Notes under the pieces: generated by a model | The model's database searches: none | What the model saw: only the letters and a program-made list of their open reading frames with translations | Told to the model about the DNA's origin: nothing | Source: Helichrysum umbraculigerum | Lineage: Eukaryota > Streptophyta > Magnoliopsida > Asterales > Asteraceae | Assembly: GCA_949592205.1 (NCBI GenBank) | Contig: CATIUR010000005.1 | Span: 33,957,679-34,021,678, forward strand | Length of the DNA stretch: 64,000 bases | Direction of reading: 5' to 3' | In this document: piece after piece, positions 11,628 through 22,740 of the stretch | Numbering within the stretch: the first letter of the stretch is position 1 | How the letters are laid out: the number at the start of each line of letters is the position of its first letter | Translations under genes and position numbers: made by a program

Positions 11628-11886
11628 CAAAATTAAGCAAAAATAGGCGTGGTGACAGTTTTTGAAAGTACAGTAATCCAATTGCATATTTTAAAAGTAC
11701 AGTAACCCATATGAACATTTTGGCAAAGTACAGTAACGAATTTGTACATTAACCCTATCGCTTATTATATACTCCATAATATGTAATTAAGTTAAATTTA
11801 ATTTAAGATTTGATGATAATTAAAGTAACATCAACTAAAATATGTTTTCTCGTTAAACTGTATTGACCATGCCTTGTTATTTGCAG
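11628..11886 (+). other. Flank with three AAAGTACAGTAA repeats, then intron end
   Basis: AAAGTACAGTAA occurs exactly three times, at 11665, 11694 and 11725 (spacings 29 and 31). The stretch ends in TTGTTATTTGCAG, a good splice acceptor, directly before the ORF at 11888. The retrotransposon therefore probably sits in an intron or upstream region of that gene. Confidence 0.6.
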
Positions 11887-12292
11887 AATGGTTAACCGTG
11901 ATGATTTACCTTGTCGCAAATGCGTCGACAATGTCGATGTGACTGAAGTTGCGGCAATGAGGAGGGTTTCAACAAGATTCCGAGATGTATCTCACGTAGA
12001 AGGGACAGTTGGGGTGTTTAATAGGAGAGTCAATCGGTCAACTTGGTGCATTGTACATGCTTTTTCCAATGAGATTGAGTTAGGTTACTTAGATCGAGGC
12101 CAACTTCTAGCATTCAACTTTCAAGCAGAAAGGAAAATGCAACTTTATCTGGACGACTTGTTGGGGGTTGATTTACCACATGTTAATGTTGAAGTTCCTT
12201 TCTTGAATACAAAGTTCAGCATTTCAAGTGAGCTAACACAAATTATGGAAAATGGAAGATTGTATTCTAATAAAACGGGGATAAATATCTGA
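11887..12292 (+). CDS. Unrecognised ORF, probably the last exon of a gene interrupted upstream
   Basis: An open frame of 134 codons runs from ATG 11888 to the stop at 12292. I do not recognise the product. It is a mixed soluble sequence with no membrane segment, one early CRKC motif, and several hydrophobic beta-like stretches in the second half. TTTGCAG ends one base before the ATG, so this is more likely an internal or terminal exon entered at 11887 than a single-exon gene. Any upstream exon would have to lie beyond the 11.6-kb retrotransposon, off the left edge. The gene may therefore be split by the insertion, spliced across it, or dead. Its codons look ordinary for a plant gene and there are no internal stops. 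Confidence 0.45.
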
Positions 12293-13060
12293 GAGAGCTA
12301 AAGAGCTAACAAGAAAAATACAACTTGATCGTCATAGTATTAACTCGTTAAAGTGATGATTAAACTGACCAGTTGTAGTTGTAGCAAGGGGGAACCATAA
12401 TTCGCAATTTTGTTAGGTAGTGTCTTGATATTCGTTGTTTTGCCCGAATTGGGAATAGCATATGGGACGGTTGTAACAAACATTATTTCACGAGTTCACT
12501 TTAATTTAAGTGATTATGTTCATGTGAAACATAATCCTAAATTATTTTAGTGGTAGTCATTTATATTGCATAGTTGTTATCCTTTATATTGTAATATGTG
12601 TAGCATAAGGATAACAGTAAGTAAATTAGACTAAAGGGTAATTCATGAACGAACCATGATTCGTAATGTCACGAAATGGTGCACTGCATAACCGATGACT
12701 GCTTCCTTCTTCATGATTATGGTTCTATGATAGCATAGTAATGGTGTTACCATAGTAAAAGAAAGCATGGTAGTTAAATATTTATATCATAATTATGTTT
12801 AATTAACATTAAAAAGAACAGATGGCATAGTAATGGTGTTACCAGATCGTTCTTCACAATCTTGAATGGATTCAGGTGATGCATAATTTAATGTTGCAGG
12901 AGTATTTTCAAGATCATGGATGTCTCTGGAATACCGTTTGAGAATGGAATAGTGTGTTTCACGAGAGCCCGACATAGTAATGGTGTTGAGAAAGAACGAC
13001 TGGATGAAGATGGTTGGAGGTTAAAGAATTGAGTTTTAATTGAAATTGGGTGTTACGTTT
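12293..13060. other. Noncoding stretch with three copies of a 15-bp repeat
   Basis: CATAGTAATGGTGTT occurs exactly at 12734, 12826 and 12973, in otherwise non-repetitive sequence. No credible ORF is seen. The first part may be the 3' UTR of the preceding exon. Confidence 0.5.
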
Positions 13061-13945
13061 TTTAATTTAAAAATTCCGTTTTGTATTCAAATAATTTCAA
13101 ACGTGTGTATTTGAACACCCCTAAAAAACATGGTATGTTTAAGGACCTGAAATTTTATTTGAAAACATCTATCGCATAACAACCTTCAAAATCGGTATAT
13201 AAAAATAGTTACAATCAAATAAGACGAATTTAATAACCCTTAAAAAAATAATTCAGAAACTATAAGATAATTTGATTATAAAAAATTAAAGTTAAGTAGG
13301 CAACGGATTCGAATATGTAGTTATTTTACATGTATCATTAATCCTTGATAATAAGAGATATCAAAGAAATAATATGCATTGAAACATAACACCTGTCCAC
13401 CACAATTAATCCACTTCTTTCACAAATTCCTCAACCAATGATTTTTAGCTTAAAATTACATAAATAGTTAAAGGGGATAGTTCATACCTTGAAGATGGAG
13501 AAAAAAAGAATTGGAGATTCAATTTCAACAAAACCCTATCAAAAGTTATAGCTTCTAGTTCGTCTCTTCTTTTCTTTGGTCGGCCAAACACAAACACATT
13601 CTTTTTTAGTTCCAGAGTTTTGCAAGGAGGGAGATGGAGATGTATTTTGCAAATTTCATTTCTTAACCCCAACATAAGCTCAACTGCCACCATTAGCCCC
13701 TACCATTTTTCTAAATGTGCACTCTAACCCCTCAACTTAGTTATCCTTTATAGTTTCAACTCAAACTCTATTATTTTACCATATGGTGATTTTAACATGG
13801 TATGTTAGTCTGGATCCATGTGTAATGAAGAACATACGCAAAGAAGGACTAAATTGTTGCGTTTGTAACATCAATACATTTTGAAAGTAATGGGGCGATT
13901 TCTTCTATTTCTATAACCTCAACTAAAAAACACACAAATTCCACC
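13061..13945. other. Intergenic, no gene supported
   Basis: AT-rich. An 82-codon minus-strand frame at 13445-13693 starts with ATG and has a basic patch (GRPKKRR), but no family, splice context or neighbour supports it, so it is left uncalled. Confidence 0.5.
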
Positions 13946-14250
13946 TCTGATTCAAACAACACTGGGACGTTAAATCATCCTCACAATTATTCCATAGAAA
14001 GTGATTTCCCAAGTTTTTAATCACATTGATATTGTTACTACTGATACAAGTGTCAACTCTCCCAAAGATTCTTGATTAAATTGCAACCAACAATCTGATT
14101 CACAAGAACTCTCTGACACGTAAAATCATCCTCACAATTATTCCATATACCATGATTACCAAGAATGTAATCACATTGATCGTGTTACTATTGATACAGT
14201 GTCATCCTTTTGAAAAATCTGTGATCAAATTACAACAAAAATTCTGAACA
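13946..14250. repeat. Degenerate tandem duplication, period about 150 bp, upstream of a small gene
   Basis: Two adjacent copies (about 13946-14093 and 14094-14250) share CTGATTC, AAATCATCCTCACAATTATT, AATCACATTGAT, GTTACTA and TGATACA in the same order at spacings of 148-151. The second copy abuts the ATG at 14254, so the duplicated DNA is in the promoter/5' UTR position. Confidence 0.75.
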
Positions 14251-14253
14251 AAC

Positions 14254-14668
14254 ATGGAAACTCTCATCAAATCTCACTCTGCTTCATCTCCCATTTTGAA
14301 AAACACTTCTTTAGAATCTCAACTTCCCCAATCATTTTTCCATAATAGAACTAAGATGTCCTTACAATTATCTATGAAGTTAAAATATAGTTTCAATCAT
14401 AAGTTGAAGTCGAGTTCATATAAAGGGTATGGACCTGGTGTAACGGCTTCCTTAGGAGGTCAAAGTAATGTTACTGCTAACGTTCAGAGATGGCTTTTTG
14501 AGCTAGAGGGTGAGTTGTTTTTTATGTTGTTATTGTTGAATTCCTATGAAATATTTCTTTAGTAGATGAACTGTAATTTGTGTATGAATTAGGTGTTTAA
14601 TATGTTCTAGGTTTATAGCTTATATGACTTCTAATTGGAATTATTTTCTTTTCATTTCAGATGAATGA
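14254..14668 (+). CDS. Small two-exon gene, 87 residues, function unknown
   Basis: Exon 1 runs from ATG 14254 to 14509. The intron 14510-14660 has GTGAGT and TTTCATTTCAG borders. Exon 2 adds only two codons and a stop at 14666-14668. The predicted protein is join(14254-14509, 14661-14668). Its first 45 residues are Ser/Thr/Lys/Asn-rich with no acidic patch, in the style of a plastid or mitochondrial transit peptide. The rest has a glycine-rich turn (GYGPG, then SLGGQ) and ends NVQRWLFELEDE. I do not recognise the family. The intron is inferred because reading through it would add a hydrophobic tail unlike the rest. The promoter is the tandem duplication just upstream. Confidence 0.5.
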
Positions 14669-15129
14669 AGCGAAGTTGAGCAGCTATGAGACTTTGTCAA
14701 GGATGAAAGTAGCAAGTGTCCGCCAATGTCTATCATTACCTCTTGGTCTTTAATAGACTTTAATTATAGTTTTTCTTTATGTACTTCTGATTTTGTCAAG
14801 GATGAAAGTAGCAAGTTTTTCATCACTGAGTGATATATGCACTAACAATTTTCTGTTGCTAATAAGATTAATAAATTGGCCATACAATTGCAATCCAAAT
14901 TTTAACTAAATAAAATGATACAAGCACATAAATGTGGCCATAAAGAAAAGAAGATAAAAAAAAAACAGAATAATCATTAATCTTGTGAACATGTGAGTAC
15001 TAGATATTTAGCAGTACAAAAAATGTGAATATGTAACTATTAACTATTTAGTAGTATTAAAAAAAATAAAAATAAAAATAAAATGTGAAAAACAAATATG
15101 CCCATAAATGGCGGTTGAACAAGGGAGAT
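14669..15129. other. Noncoding, with an exact 25-bp direct repeat
   Basis: TTTGTCAAGG...GCAAGT is repeated exactly at 14693-14717 and 14792-14816 (period 99), just after the small gene and probably in its 3' UTR. The rest is AT-rich with A-runs. Confidence 0.55.
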
Positions 15130-15138
15130 ATAATTTTT

Positions 15139-15270
15139 GGGGAGTGATAAATACAATAAAACATTTGATTCATACACCAAACTTATGCTTCAATCTGTTT
15201 GTACTGTGAGTTTTAAGGATTGTACAGTTTGGTGTAGGAATCAATTTGTATGTTGTATCTATCAACTCCC
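15139..15270. mobile_element. 132-bp MITE with 9-bp target duplication (MULE type)
   Basis: The ends are inverted: GGGGAGTGATAAATACAA at the left and, read from the right end, GGGAGTTGATAGATACAA, with pairing continuing for about 45 bp. The flanks are exact 9-bp direct repeats ATAATTTTT (15130-15138 and 15271-15279). A 9-bp duplication is the Mutator superfamily signature. A related copy lies at about 39984-40114. Confidence 0.8.
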
Positions 15271-15421
15271 ATAATTTTTTAAATCAAAACGGTGTCATAT
15301 ATGTGGAGGATTTGTAGCAAGTTCGCTACATGGGTTTGTAGCCATCCTATCCCCATTATATTATTATTATTTTATTATTATAAGGCCGAGGCCCGAGGGT
15401 AGGCCTTATTTGAAGAGATAA

Positions 15422-15854
15422 TGTTAGTCCCGTACACGTATAGATCTGATCGGATCGCTTAACTAATTGTAAGTGCGGAAATCAAACAATCAATAACAAA
15501 CGTTTTCTATAAGCTTTTGTATATATTCACAATTCAATCGTAAAGCTTTACAATGACACTCTCAATCTCGTTTTCTCCTTTCCTCTCTCACAAAAACGGC
15601 TGATCCTATATCTCACACGTCCAACCCTAAAACTGAACTTTAACTCGCTATTTATATCAAGGCTATTGGACCCTGCGACATTAGGCCCAACGTCGCAGGC
15701 CCAGTCCATTACGACATAGCCAACGTCGCATCTTTATGTATGTTCTATATAATTACTTTTCGTTTACACACTGAACACTATACATATGCAGACTAATTGA
15801 CTTTAACAATTACAATAGTTTGACCAACTGACTGACACACAAAATGCACCAACA
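15422..15854 (-). repeat. 3' LTR of gag-only element copy 1
   Basis: 433 bp, about 97-98% identical by eye to 20629-21059. The differences include a 2-bp indel near 15440 and several C/T changes. It contains the GCGACGTT...AACGTCGC motif pair shared by the family LTRs. Confidence 0.92.
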
Positions 15855-17540
15855 AACTCCCCCTTGTCAGCAGCTTGGTCAAATAAGTCTTCAATTAGTC
15901 TTCATCAACAAACTCTTTCATGTCTTTGACATTCAAAAACTCCCCCTTTGAGATAGCATGGTCTTCCAAGAAATCTTGATGTCCAAATTCATGTGACTGA
16001 CACAAATTTATCATACAATAAGATCTTCAAACTCAGTGACCATCTCTCAATCATCAGCAGCTTCTCCGATAGAATTATCTTCACAATCTTTGGAGAATAA
16101 CCGACATCCTTTATATCTTCAATATTTGACTTTAACAAGATATGTGATATTGAAGAAAATAACATAGAAATAAAATCTTTTTGGATTTTTCTTTATAAAT
16201 GAAAAACAAAGAACAAATATTAAAATAAATTGGGGATAAGATTGTTTTAGGTCTGCTTAGGGATCATATCAGGCCAACATGCAATTATTAGCAAATAGTA
16301 AGTGTTATCTCGATTATCAGTATATTTGTCCACTTTAAGTTTACTTAGCATATTTAAATCACCTTTTATAAAAACTATTTCAAGACGATTACTGATATTG
16401 TTTTTCTACTTAAACATGTTACATCCGTGTCTGCGAGCTAACCTTTTATTATTAGTATGAATATTTCACCGTGGTCCCCACCATAGACATACCCCTGTAA
16501 CCTAGACATGAACATAGTTTCCAAATTTAGAAAGAATATAAGAGAATCAATTTTAAGAATCAAGCCAGCGGTGACAGGTCTGTACTTGTGTACAACAGAG
16601 CGACATACACTTGATTCAGGTTTAAGCAAAACCGATCGCAGTCAAACCAAACTTGATTTATTCAATTGGCGACCTTGACCAGTACCTTAAATATAAGACT
16701 TTGCAAGTACATTGACTCACGTTTGCTTAGTTTTGAGAGTAAGCTGAATTGAGACCAGGTCTGCACTTACGTACAACAGAGGAGACAATCAGCAAACTCC
16801 CCCAAGAGATCTCAGATATACGATCCAAAAATTAGAAGTATGTCAAGCTACGCTAAGGAATTAAGACTTAGAGTCGTACATCACAAGGTGTTTACCACAA
16901 GTTCATAGACATGTATTAGATATACTTCTTAACATCCCAGAGACCGGTGTGTAACATGCCTACCAATACATCGTGTGATGAAGATAATTTAGATAAAAAC
17001 TGTTTTAAATATGCTAGATAAACCTACTGATACATCAAGGATAAACCTTAAAATTTCCATTTTGTGCATGTTCCCCGATGTACTATCATATCCCAAATCC
17101 AACATCTTTTCAAGAATTAAGAATGTTGCTGTTCACATTTCTGAATTAAATAATCAGAATTTTTAATATTCAGAATTACTCCCCCTGAACAGCAAATTCT
17201 TATATCCAATCCAAAAATACTCCCCTTAAACATTGAACATATTTTTGTATTTTTTTTAATTGAATAAATTTCGCAACATTGCATTTCTTTGATACTAAAA
17301 AGTATAAAGAATGGCTGTTGCACTAAACAAAATAAAAAAAAATAAAATTTAAATAAAAGTTTCAAAATCACATATCAAGTCAAGTCAAATGACTTTTAGC
17401 ACTTTTACCACCTCATAACATCGAAAATCTCATCCAATCACAAATCTTCATCACATTCTTCCAACAATATCCACATCCATGCAGTCACTAAAAATGTTAG
17501 CTTTCAATAACCTGACTGCACCACCACAAACAATTAAACG
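15855..17540 (-). other. Conserved 3' noncoding region of gag-only element copy 1
   Basis: About 1.69 kb with no ORF of note, yet alignable by eye over much of its length with 61651-63298 of copy 2. It holds the polypurine tract (AACTCCCCCTTGT at 15855-15867, minus sense AAGGGGGAG) and a second near-identical tract at 15937-15950. Two copies of a paired GTAC motif lie at 16575-16600 and 16755-16781. Confidence 0.8.
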
Positions 17541-19844
17541 TTAGTACTTATGGGACACCCAAGCCTTGATAGACTTGGGTTGTCCATGATCATCCATAAC
17601 CATCACATCAATGAGTTTATGATATTTTAAAAACTCAGAGGATTTCATTGATGTGTTGTTTGTGGATTTAGGTTTCCAAACCTTTGTAGGTTCAGATGAG
17701 TTGTTTTCAACAATGTTGTGCTGTTGAACTTGAGGTTTACTAGGCACAACTTTGTTTACTCTAGCCACGGGTTTTGAAGAAGAGGATGCATATCTTGATA
17801 TAGGCGAATACGAAGCACGCCTAGAAAACGATTTTGAATAAGAATTCCTAAAGGAGGAAGTTCTTGGCATCCCTCTACCAAACCTATCTAGGGATAATAA
17901 CCGACAATCCCTAATTATATGTCCCTGTTGTCCACAATGGAAACAAGAACGTCTCTCAACATAAGATTTATTCCAATGAGTTCCCTCAAATCGTTTCGAT
18001 GGAGGACAATACACAGAAGGTCTATTAACAGGAACATTTGTTGAACATGCACTATTAGGTGGACATGTTGAAGTAGATGTTCCTGAGGTTGAGTTAGTTG
18101 ATTTTGAAGGTTTATTCTTTTCAGATTTATCAACTACAACTTTTGAGGATTCATTGTCAACCTTAGCTTTGCCTTTGCATTTAAAATAATCATCATTTTC
18201 AGTTGTAATGATGAAATTTTCAGGTTTGACATTTATTTTCTCAACCTTAATGGTAGACTCTTCAGGTATATCTTCTACCTCAACGACCTCCTCAACACGA
18301 ACTGGAGGTGCACTATCAGACTTAACAAACTTAGGTAAAGGATACTCTGGCCTTATGGTTTTCTCCTTTGCCTGTTTGTTTTGCTTAGCTTCTTTAGCTT
18401 TAATACCATAAAGCTTCATATAATCAACTGGAATCTCTTCAAGACCTTCCTTAACAGGCGTAGGACAGTATTCGGCGTGGGAAGGTGGTGGTACTTGATT
18501 ATAACCAAGTCCTGCCTTCTTTTTACCTCCTGTCCCTTGCTTATTAACGATTTCATTAAAGACAAAAGTTGCGGATGAAGAACCTAAAATTTTGCTTTTA
18601 TGGTTATCGTACTCACTTTTTAAATCAAAAAGCTCTTTATTCAACAATTCAATTTCAGCAAGATAACTATTAATTGCATCTTGTTGACTAAAGACTTTTG
18701 CTTTATAAGTTTGTGTGTCTAATTTATATGCCTCAATTTTGTTATCATAAAGTTTCTCATTAGCTTTAAAAAAATTGTTTGATTCAGTAAGTTTGACAAC
18801 CTTTTTTCGCAACTCTAAATTTTCATATTGATAATTCTCAAGAGATTCAGTCAATGTAAAACAGGAAACACAGTTTATGGGTACCTCAGGTTCATCATGT
18901 ACCTCATGTATTTTTGCCAAAAACACACTGTGTTGAACCTTTTCTTGAGTCGCACTTGAATCAAACATTCCCTGAGAATACACTGTCATCGCCTGTGATG
19001 TTGTGTTATTCTCTGGAGTCTTGGGAGCTGAAGGTGTGGTGAATCCAGATGATGGATATTTATTCTCCACACATTCCTTAGCAAAGTGTCCATGAATCTG
19101 ACAGATTTTGCATTTCACCTTGCTTTTATTAAAACCAAGACCTGTATCACCATCATCATCCAGGTCTTTTCTACCCGTTCTTTGAAGAAACTTCTTGGTT
19201 CTTTGGGTTATCATGGCCATACTCCATTTGATGTCCATCTGCTCGAGATCGTCAGAATCGATCTGTTCAAAGTCTTCCTCAGTAAGCTGTAGAGTACTAG
19301 CCTTCTTTGAAAGGAAAGTCTCATAAGAGTTGAGGAAAGCTGCAAAGATTGTAGCATGATCCTCAGTAGCCTTTGAAGGAGCTGTATGAGCTGTATGAGA
19401 AGTATAGGAAGCATATGAAGTGCTAGTAGAAGTAGATGCTGCTGAGTTGGAAGTAGATCTGGAAGTATCATTTAGACTAGGAATTTGAATATTAGCCTCT
19501 GACTTCTTTTCCTTTTGATCGTAAGCCGCTATAAGAGCATCCCATAACCCTATAGAAGTTGCTTGATCTTTAAATTTATTAATCACAACTTCTTGCAAGC
19601 ACTTGGTAATCATCTCATACGTTCTATTGTCTTTATCAAACTCTGCTCGTTCCTTGACTGACATTTGTGCTCTTGACTTAAGCACCCCATCGAGTTTTGG
19701 TTGCTCATATCGATCAATGGTGTTAAACCAATTCCACAGCTTTGGATCTTTGTATTCAAAGAATTTGCATGCCTTAATCTTCCAATTAGCAAAATCACTA
19801 TAGAACAAGGATGTAGAAGGAGGCACTTTGTTACCAAAAGCCAT
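17541..19844 (-). CDS. Gag-like protein with two CCHC zinc knuckles (gag-only element copy 1)
   Basis: 767 residues from ATG at 19844. The N-terminal part (1-120) resembles copia-type gag by pattern (NWKIKACKFFEYKDPKLW, then ER/AEFDKDNRTYEMITKCL). Next come a Ser/Thr-rich linker, knuckle 1 (CKICQIHGHFAKEC, from about 245), a long coiled-coil-like stretch (about 335-440, rich in Leu, Glu, Lys), a Lys/Glu/Ser-rich linker, knuckle 2 (CFHCGQQGHIIRDC, from about 634), an Arg/Ser-rich region, and a C-terminus that stops where autonomous copia elements would go on into protease. Compared with copy 2 it lacks about 113 residues between the N-terminal domain and the Ser-rich linker. It should bind element RNA and build particles, relying on a partner element for enzymes. 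No internal stops. Confidence 0.88.
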   Translation of the reverse strand: MAFGNKVPPSTSLFYSDFANWKIKACKFFEYKDPKLWNWFNTIDRYEQPKLDGVLKSRAQMSVKERAEFDKDNRTYEMITKCLQEVVINKFKDQATSIGLWDALIAAYDQKEKKSEANIQIPSLNDTSRSTSNSAASTSTSTSYASYTSHTAHTAPSKATEDHATIFAAFLNSYETFLSKKASTLQLTEEDFEQIDSDDLEQMDIKWSMAMITQRTKKFLQRTGRKDLDDDGDTGLGFNKSKVKCKICQIHGHFAKECVENKYPSSGFTTPSAPKTPENNTTSQAMTVYSQGMFDSSATQEKVQHSVFLAKIHEVHDEPEVPINCVSCFTLTESLENYQYENLELRKKVVKLTESNNFFKANEKLYDNKIEAYKLDTQTYKAKVFSQQDAINSYLAEIELLNKELFDLKSEYDNHKSKILGSSSATFVFNEIVNKQGTGGKKKAGLGYNQVPPPSHAEYCPTPVKEGLEEIPVDYMKLYGIKAKEAKQNKQAKEKTIRPEYPLPKFVKSDSAPPVRVEEVVEVEDIPEESTIKVEKINVKPENFIITTENDDYFKCKGKAKVDNESSKVVVDKSEKNKPSKSTNSTSGTSTSTCPPNSACSTNVPVNRPSVYCPPSKRFEGTHWNKSYVERRSCFHCGQQGHIIRDCRLLSLDRFGRGMPRTSSFRNSYSKSFSRRASYSPISRYASSSSKPVARVNKVVPSKPQVQQHNIVENNSSEPTKVWKPKSTNNTSMKSSEFLKYHKLIDVMVMDDHGQPKSIKAWVSHKY

Positions 19845-20613
19845 TTACGAATTTTCCCTCCAAAATCGGATTCAAAAATTTTAAAAATATCCGAGAATAG
19901 CGAAACTTTTCCGACACTAAAATTAAGCTATTTTAAGCTTATAAACAAAATTTGAAATTACAAAATTTTTCGCGTTTTTCCCGCCAAAATTTCGTCCGAA
20001 AACGTCAAAAATGGCCGGGTAAAATGAAACTTTTTCCAGGCTAAAATCAAACACTTTTAAGCCCACGGAAAAATTTTGAAAACGCAAAATTTTTTCGGAG
20101 TTTCCCGCCAAAAAACTTTTTTTCTTCTTCTTCGAATCTAGTGCGACACTGAGGGTAATGTCGCAAAATAGAATTCAACGTCGCAGCGGTACGTCGCAGA
20201 AGGCAAAAGATTCAATTAAGAATCGAAAATGCGACATAGTGTATAACGTCGCAGCTTAATGTCGCAGAAATTAGCGACGTCGCCCGCAACGTCGCAATTA
20301 ACGTCGCAATAACCAATTAAGGTCAAAAGTGTGACGTCGCACACAACGTCGCAACTAACGTCGCATAACTTAGCGACGTCGCAGCTAACGCCGCAAAAAC
20401 GCCACTGAGCAGCTCCAAAACCCTAAAATCGAAAATTTTCGAAACCCTAACGAATTTCGAAAACCGAACGACGAACAAACCCAGAAAAACCCTTCAGAAA
20501 ACGAAATCTTCAAGCAAACTAACCCAGAAACACAGATTAATCAATTAAATCTTCACGAATCAATCGAAAACATCTAAAATAACGATCCGAAACCAATGAA
20601 TCCTTGATTCTAT
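19845..20613 (-). other. Leader of gag-only element copy 1: tandem AT-rich block plus GCGACGT-rich block
   Basis: The leader between primer site and gag. The part next to gag (about 19850-20110) is an imperfect tandem duplication, period about 125, rich in AAAATTTT and CCCGCC. The middle (about 20135-20400) carries over a dozen copies of ACGTCGC/GCGACGT, some as the full palindrome GCGACGTCGC. The part next to the primer site is A-rich. The organisation is the same as copy 2. Confidence 0.85.
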
Positions 20614-20626
20614 GGCTCTGATACCA
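20614..20626 (-). other. Primer-binding site (initiator Met) of copy 1
   Basis: GGCTCTGATACCA on plus, so TGGTATCAGAGCC in the element sense, two bases from the LTR. This is the exact plant initiator-Met type. Confidence 0.92.
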
Positions 20627-20628
20627 GT

Positions 20629-21059
20629 TGTTAGTCCCGTACGCGTAGATCTGATCGGATCGCTTAACTAATTGTAAGCGCGGAAATCAAACAATCAATA
20701 ACAAACGTTTTCTATAAGCTTTTGTATATATTCACAATTCAATCGTAAAGCTTTACAATGACACTCTCAATCTCGTTTTCTCCTCCCCTCTCTCACAAAA
20801 ACGGCTGACCCTATATCTCACACGTCCAACCCTAAAACTGAACTTTAACTCGCTATTTATATCAAGGCTATTGGACCCTGCGACGTTAGGCCCAACGTCG
20901 CAGGCCCAGCCCATTACGACATAGTCAACGTCGCATCTTTATGTATGTTCTATATAATTACTTTTCGTTTACACACTGAACACTATTGATATGCAGACTA
21001 ATTGACTTTAACAATTACAATAGTTTGACCAACTGACTGACACACAAAATGCACCAACA
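20629..21059 (-). repeat. 5' LTR of gag-only element copy 1
   Basis: 431 bp, TG...CA in either strand reading. In the element sense it begins TGTTGGTGCATTTTGTGTG, as do the LTRs at 57601 and 63299. Confidence 0.93.
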
Positions 21060-21064
21060 GATAA

Positions 21065-22640
21065 GAAGGCTTCTTTTTATTGCATTTTAGGATAGAATTT
21101 TTGTAATTTATGAATACACATTTTATACCTATCAATTTCACTACAATTTAATCCTTATAAATTTATCCTAAAATGTATCAAAATAGACGTTCTCCTCATT
21201 CCACTTCTCTCATATAACATTTTCTCCTCTTATGTCTTAACCTTACCATATTCTTCTTCTTCTTCTTCTTCTTCTTCGACTAAATAGATACATTGGTTTA
21301 GCCTTACACCTCTTATGATCTTTTTGTCAAAAATTGTAAATGTTCGTTTGTTCAATAATGTTAGTTTTGACCATCTATGTTAGGCGAGTTTGACTGATTT
21401 ATATAAAAAATAAATGATTAATGGTAAAAAAGAAGAAGATAAAATGAGGACTTTAATAATTGTTGATAGTACCTCAAATCTCGACAGAGTAAAATGTGTA
21501 ACCCGCCTACTCTTCCATTCAACTTTCTCAACCTTCAAACTTCTTTCAATAGGAAGCGCGATCTGAAAGTCTGAGTTTTTTTACAAGTAGACAATTATTT
21601 CATGACAAATATAAATATAATAATTTGGACGTACGGAGTACAGGCTTAAAAATTCAAGCGTTTTAGAATAACTATGTGTTTACAGTACAATAACTTAAGT
21701 GAAATATATTTAGAGATTATGTCCAAATGGCTTTCAAATTCTTGATTATAAAATATTTATAGATTAAATATGTCAATTGTCTTTAGATATAACTTTGCTT
21801 TTTAACTAAAGTTTTGTTCATTTTTATTTAATGTTCTAAAGACCTTTGATCATTTAGTGGCATGTGATAACCTTATCACCTAAAATAATCACGAGTTTAA
21901 CGATCATTCGAGAAGAACATGTATACATCGTATGCGGTTGTACATTTGTCTTTAATGTTGAACTAAAACATTTAAATTAAATGTTATATTTGATTTGAGT
22001 ACTTAAATGTTCACAAAACTTCTTCATGCGTTTATAATTATTTTTATTACCATTAATTAATCGATGTCTTAAATCATTGAAGACACTTAGACACATGTCA
22101 CTTCACACAATTTTAGATTACAAATCTTTTTAGAAACACATAATAATGGACACAAACTAGAGAAAAAATGACTATACTTTTTTATAATTAAGCTTTTAGC
22201 GTTTCAAAATTCCCATTAATCCAAATAAAAATTCTTTAACTTCATAGTTTAGAGAGCGACTTAGTGGGTTTGTTAAACAAGGCATTATTGGTTATTTGAG
22301 ATGAAGCCCCAATGGCACATAAACATTGTTTTAAGCTTTGGACGGGACTTTTTAATGTCTTTATATGTTTGATTTTGTTATGTATAATTAGATTCCTTTA
22401 TAGTTCAATGTCCTATGATTTATCTTAAATGTTTTCAATTACAAATTTACGCTATAAAGTCTATACACATGAATTCGTATACAAAAAATAACATCGATGT
22501 GATACTAGCTAAATGCTGAATATACTACTATCTTAATTAATATAAATTCAAACTTCATTACATAATCTTTTAACTCGAATAAAATGTTGGAGTTTTATGA
22601 TAGACATCATTTGCTACTTAACAAACTCAATTACAAATTC
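21065..22640. other. Intergenic; (TTC)9 microsatellite at 21251-21277
   Basis: AT-rich with no ORF worth calling. It holds the triplet repeat and one TACGGAGTA footprint at 21632, a short word that recurs in this window. Confidence 0.6.
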
Positions 22641-22641
22641 A

Positions 22642-22676
22642 ATGCCCCGTGTGTATAAACGGGTTTAAGATCTAGT
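22642..22676 (+). mobile_element. Candidate Helitron 3' end
   Basis: A 5-bp stem CCCGT (22646-22650) / ACGGG (22659-22663) is followed nine bases later by CTAG then T, matching the hairpin-CTRR|T end of plant Helitrons. No 5' partner was found. Confidence 0.4.
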
Positions 22677-22740
22677 CTATAAATAAAAAAGAATGTGTCT
22701 AATTGTTTCAAAGTTCATTTAATCTTAAAGAAAAATTGAG

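Larger units (their letters stand above)
15422..21059 (-). mobile_element. Copia-like gag-only (non-autonomous) LTR retrotransposon, complete, copy 1
   Basis: LTRs 15422-15854 and 20629-21059 begin TG and end CA, and are flanked by the exact duplication GATAA (15417-15421, 21060-21064). The orientation is minus: the initiator-Met primer site is next to the right LTR and the polypurine tract next to the left one. The only coding sequence is gag. No protease, integrase, RT or RNase H motif is present between gag stop and LTR, so mobilisation would need enzymes in trans. The LTRs differ at about ten positions, so it is older than copy 2 at 57601-63794. Confidence 0.93.

Noticed and set aside
13445..13693. 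82-codon minus ORF with a GRPKKRR patch
   Set aside because: No homologue recognised, no splice or promoter context, AT-rich surroundings.
20614..20626. tRNA gene at the primer sites
   Set aside because: Only 13 bases complementary to the initiator tRNA 3' end are present. No cloverleaf surrounds them here, at 2758 or at 58099.
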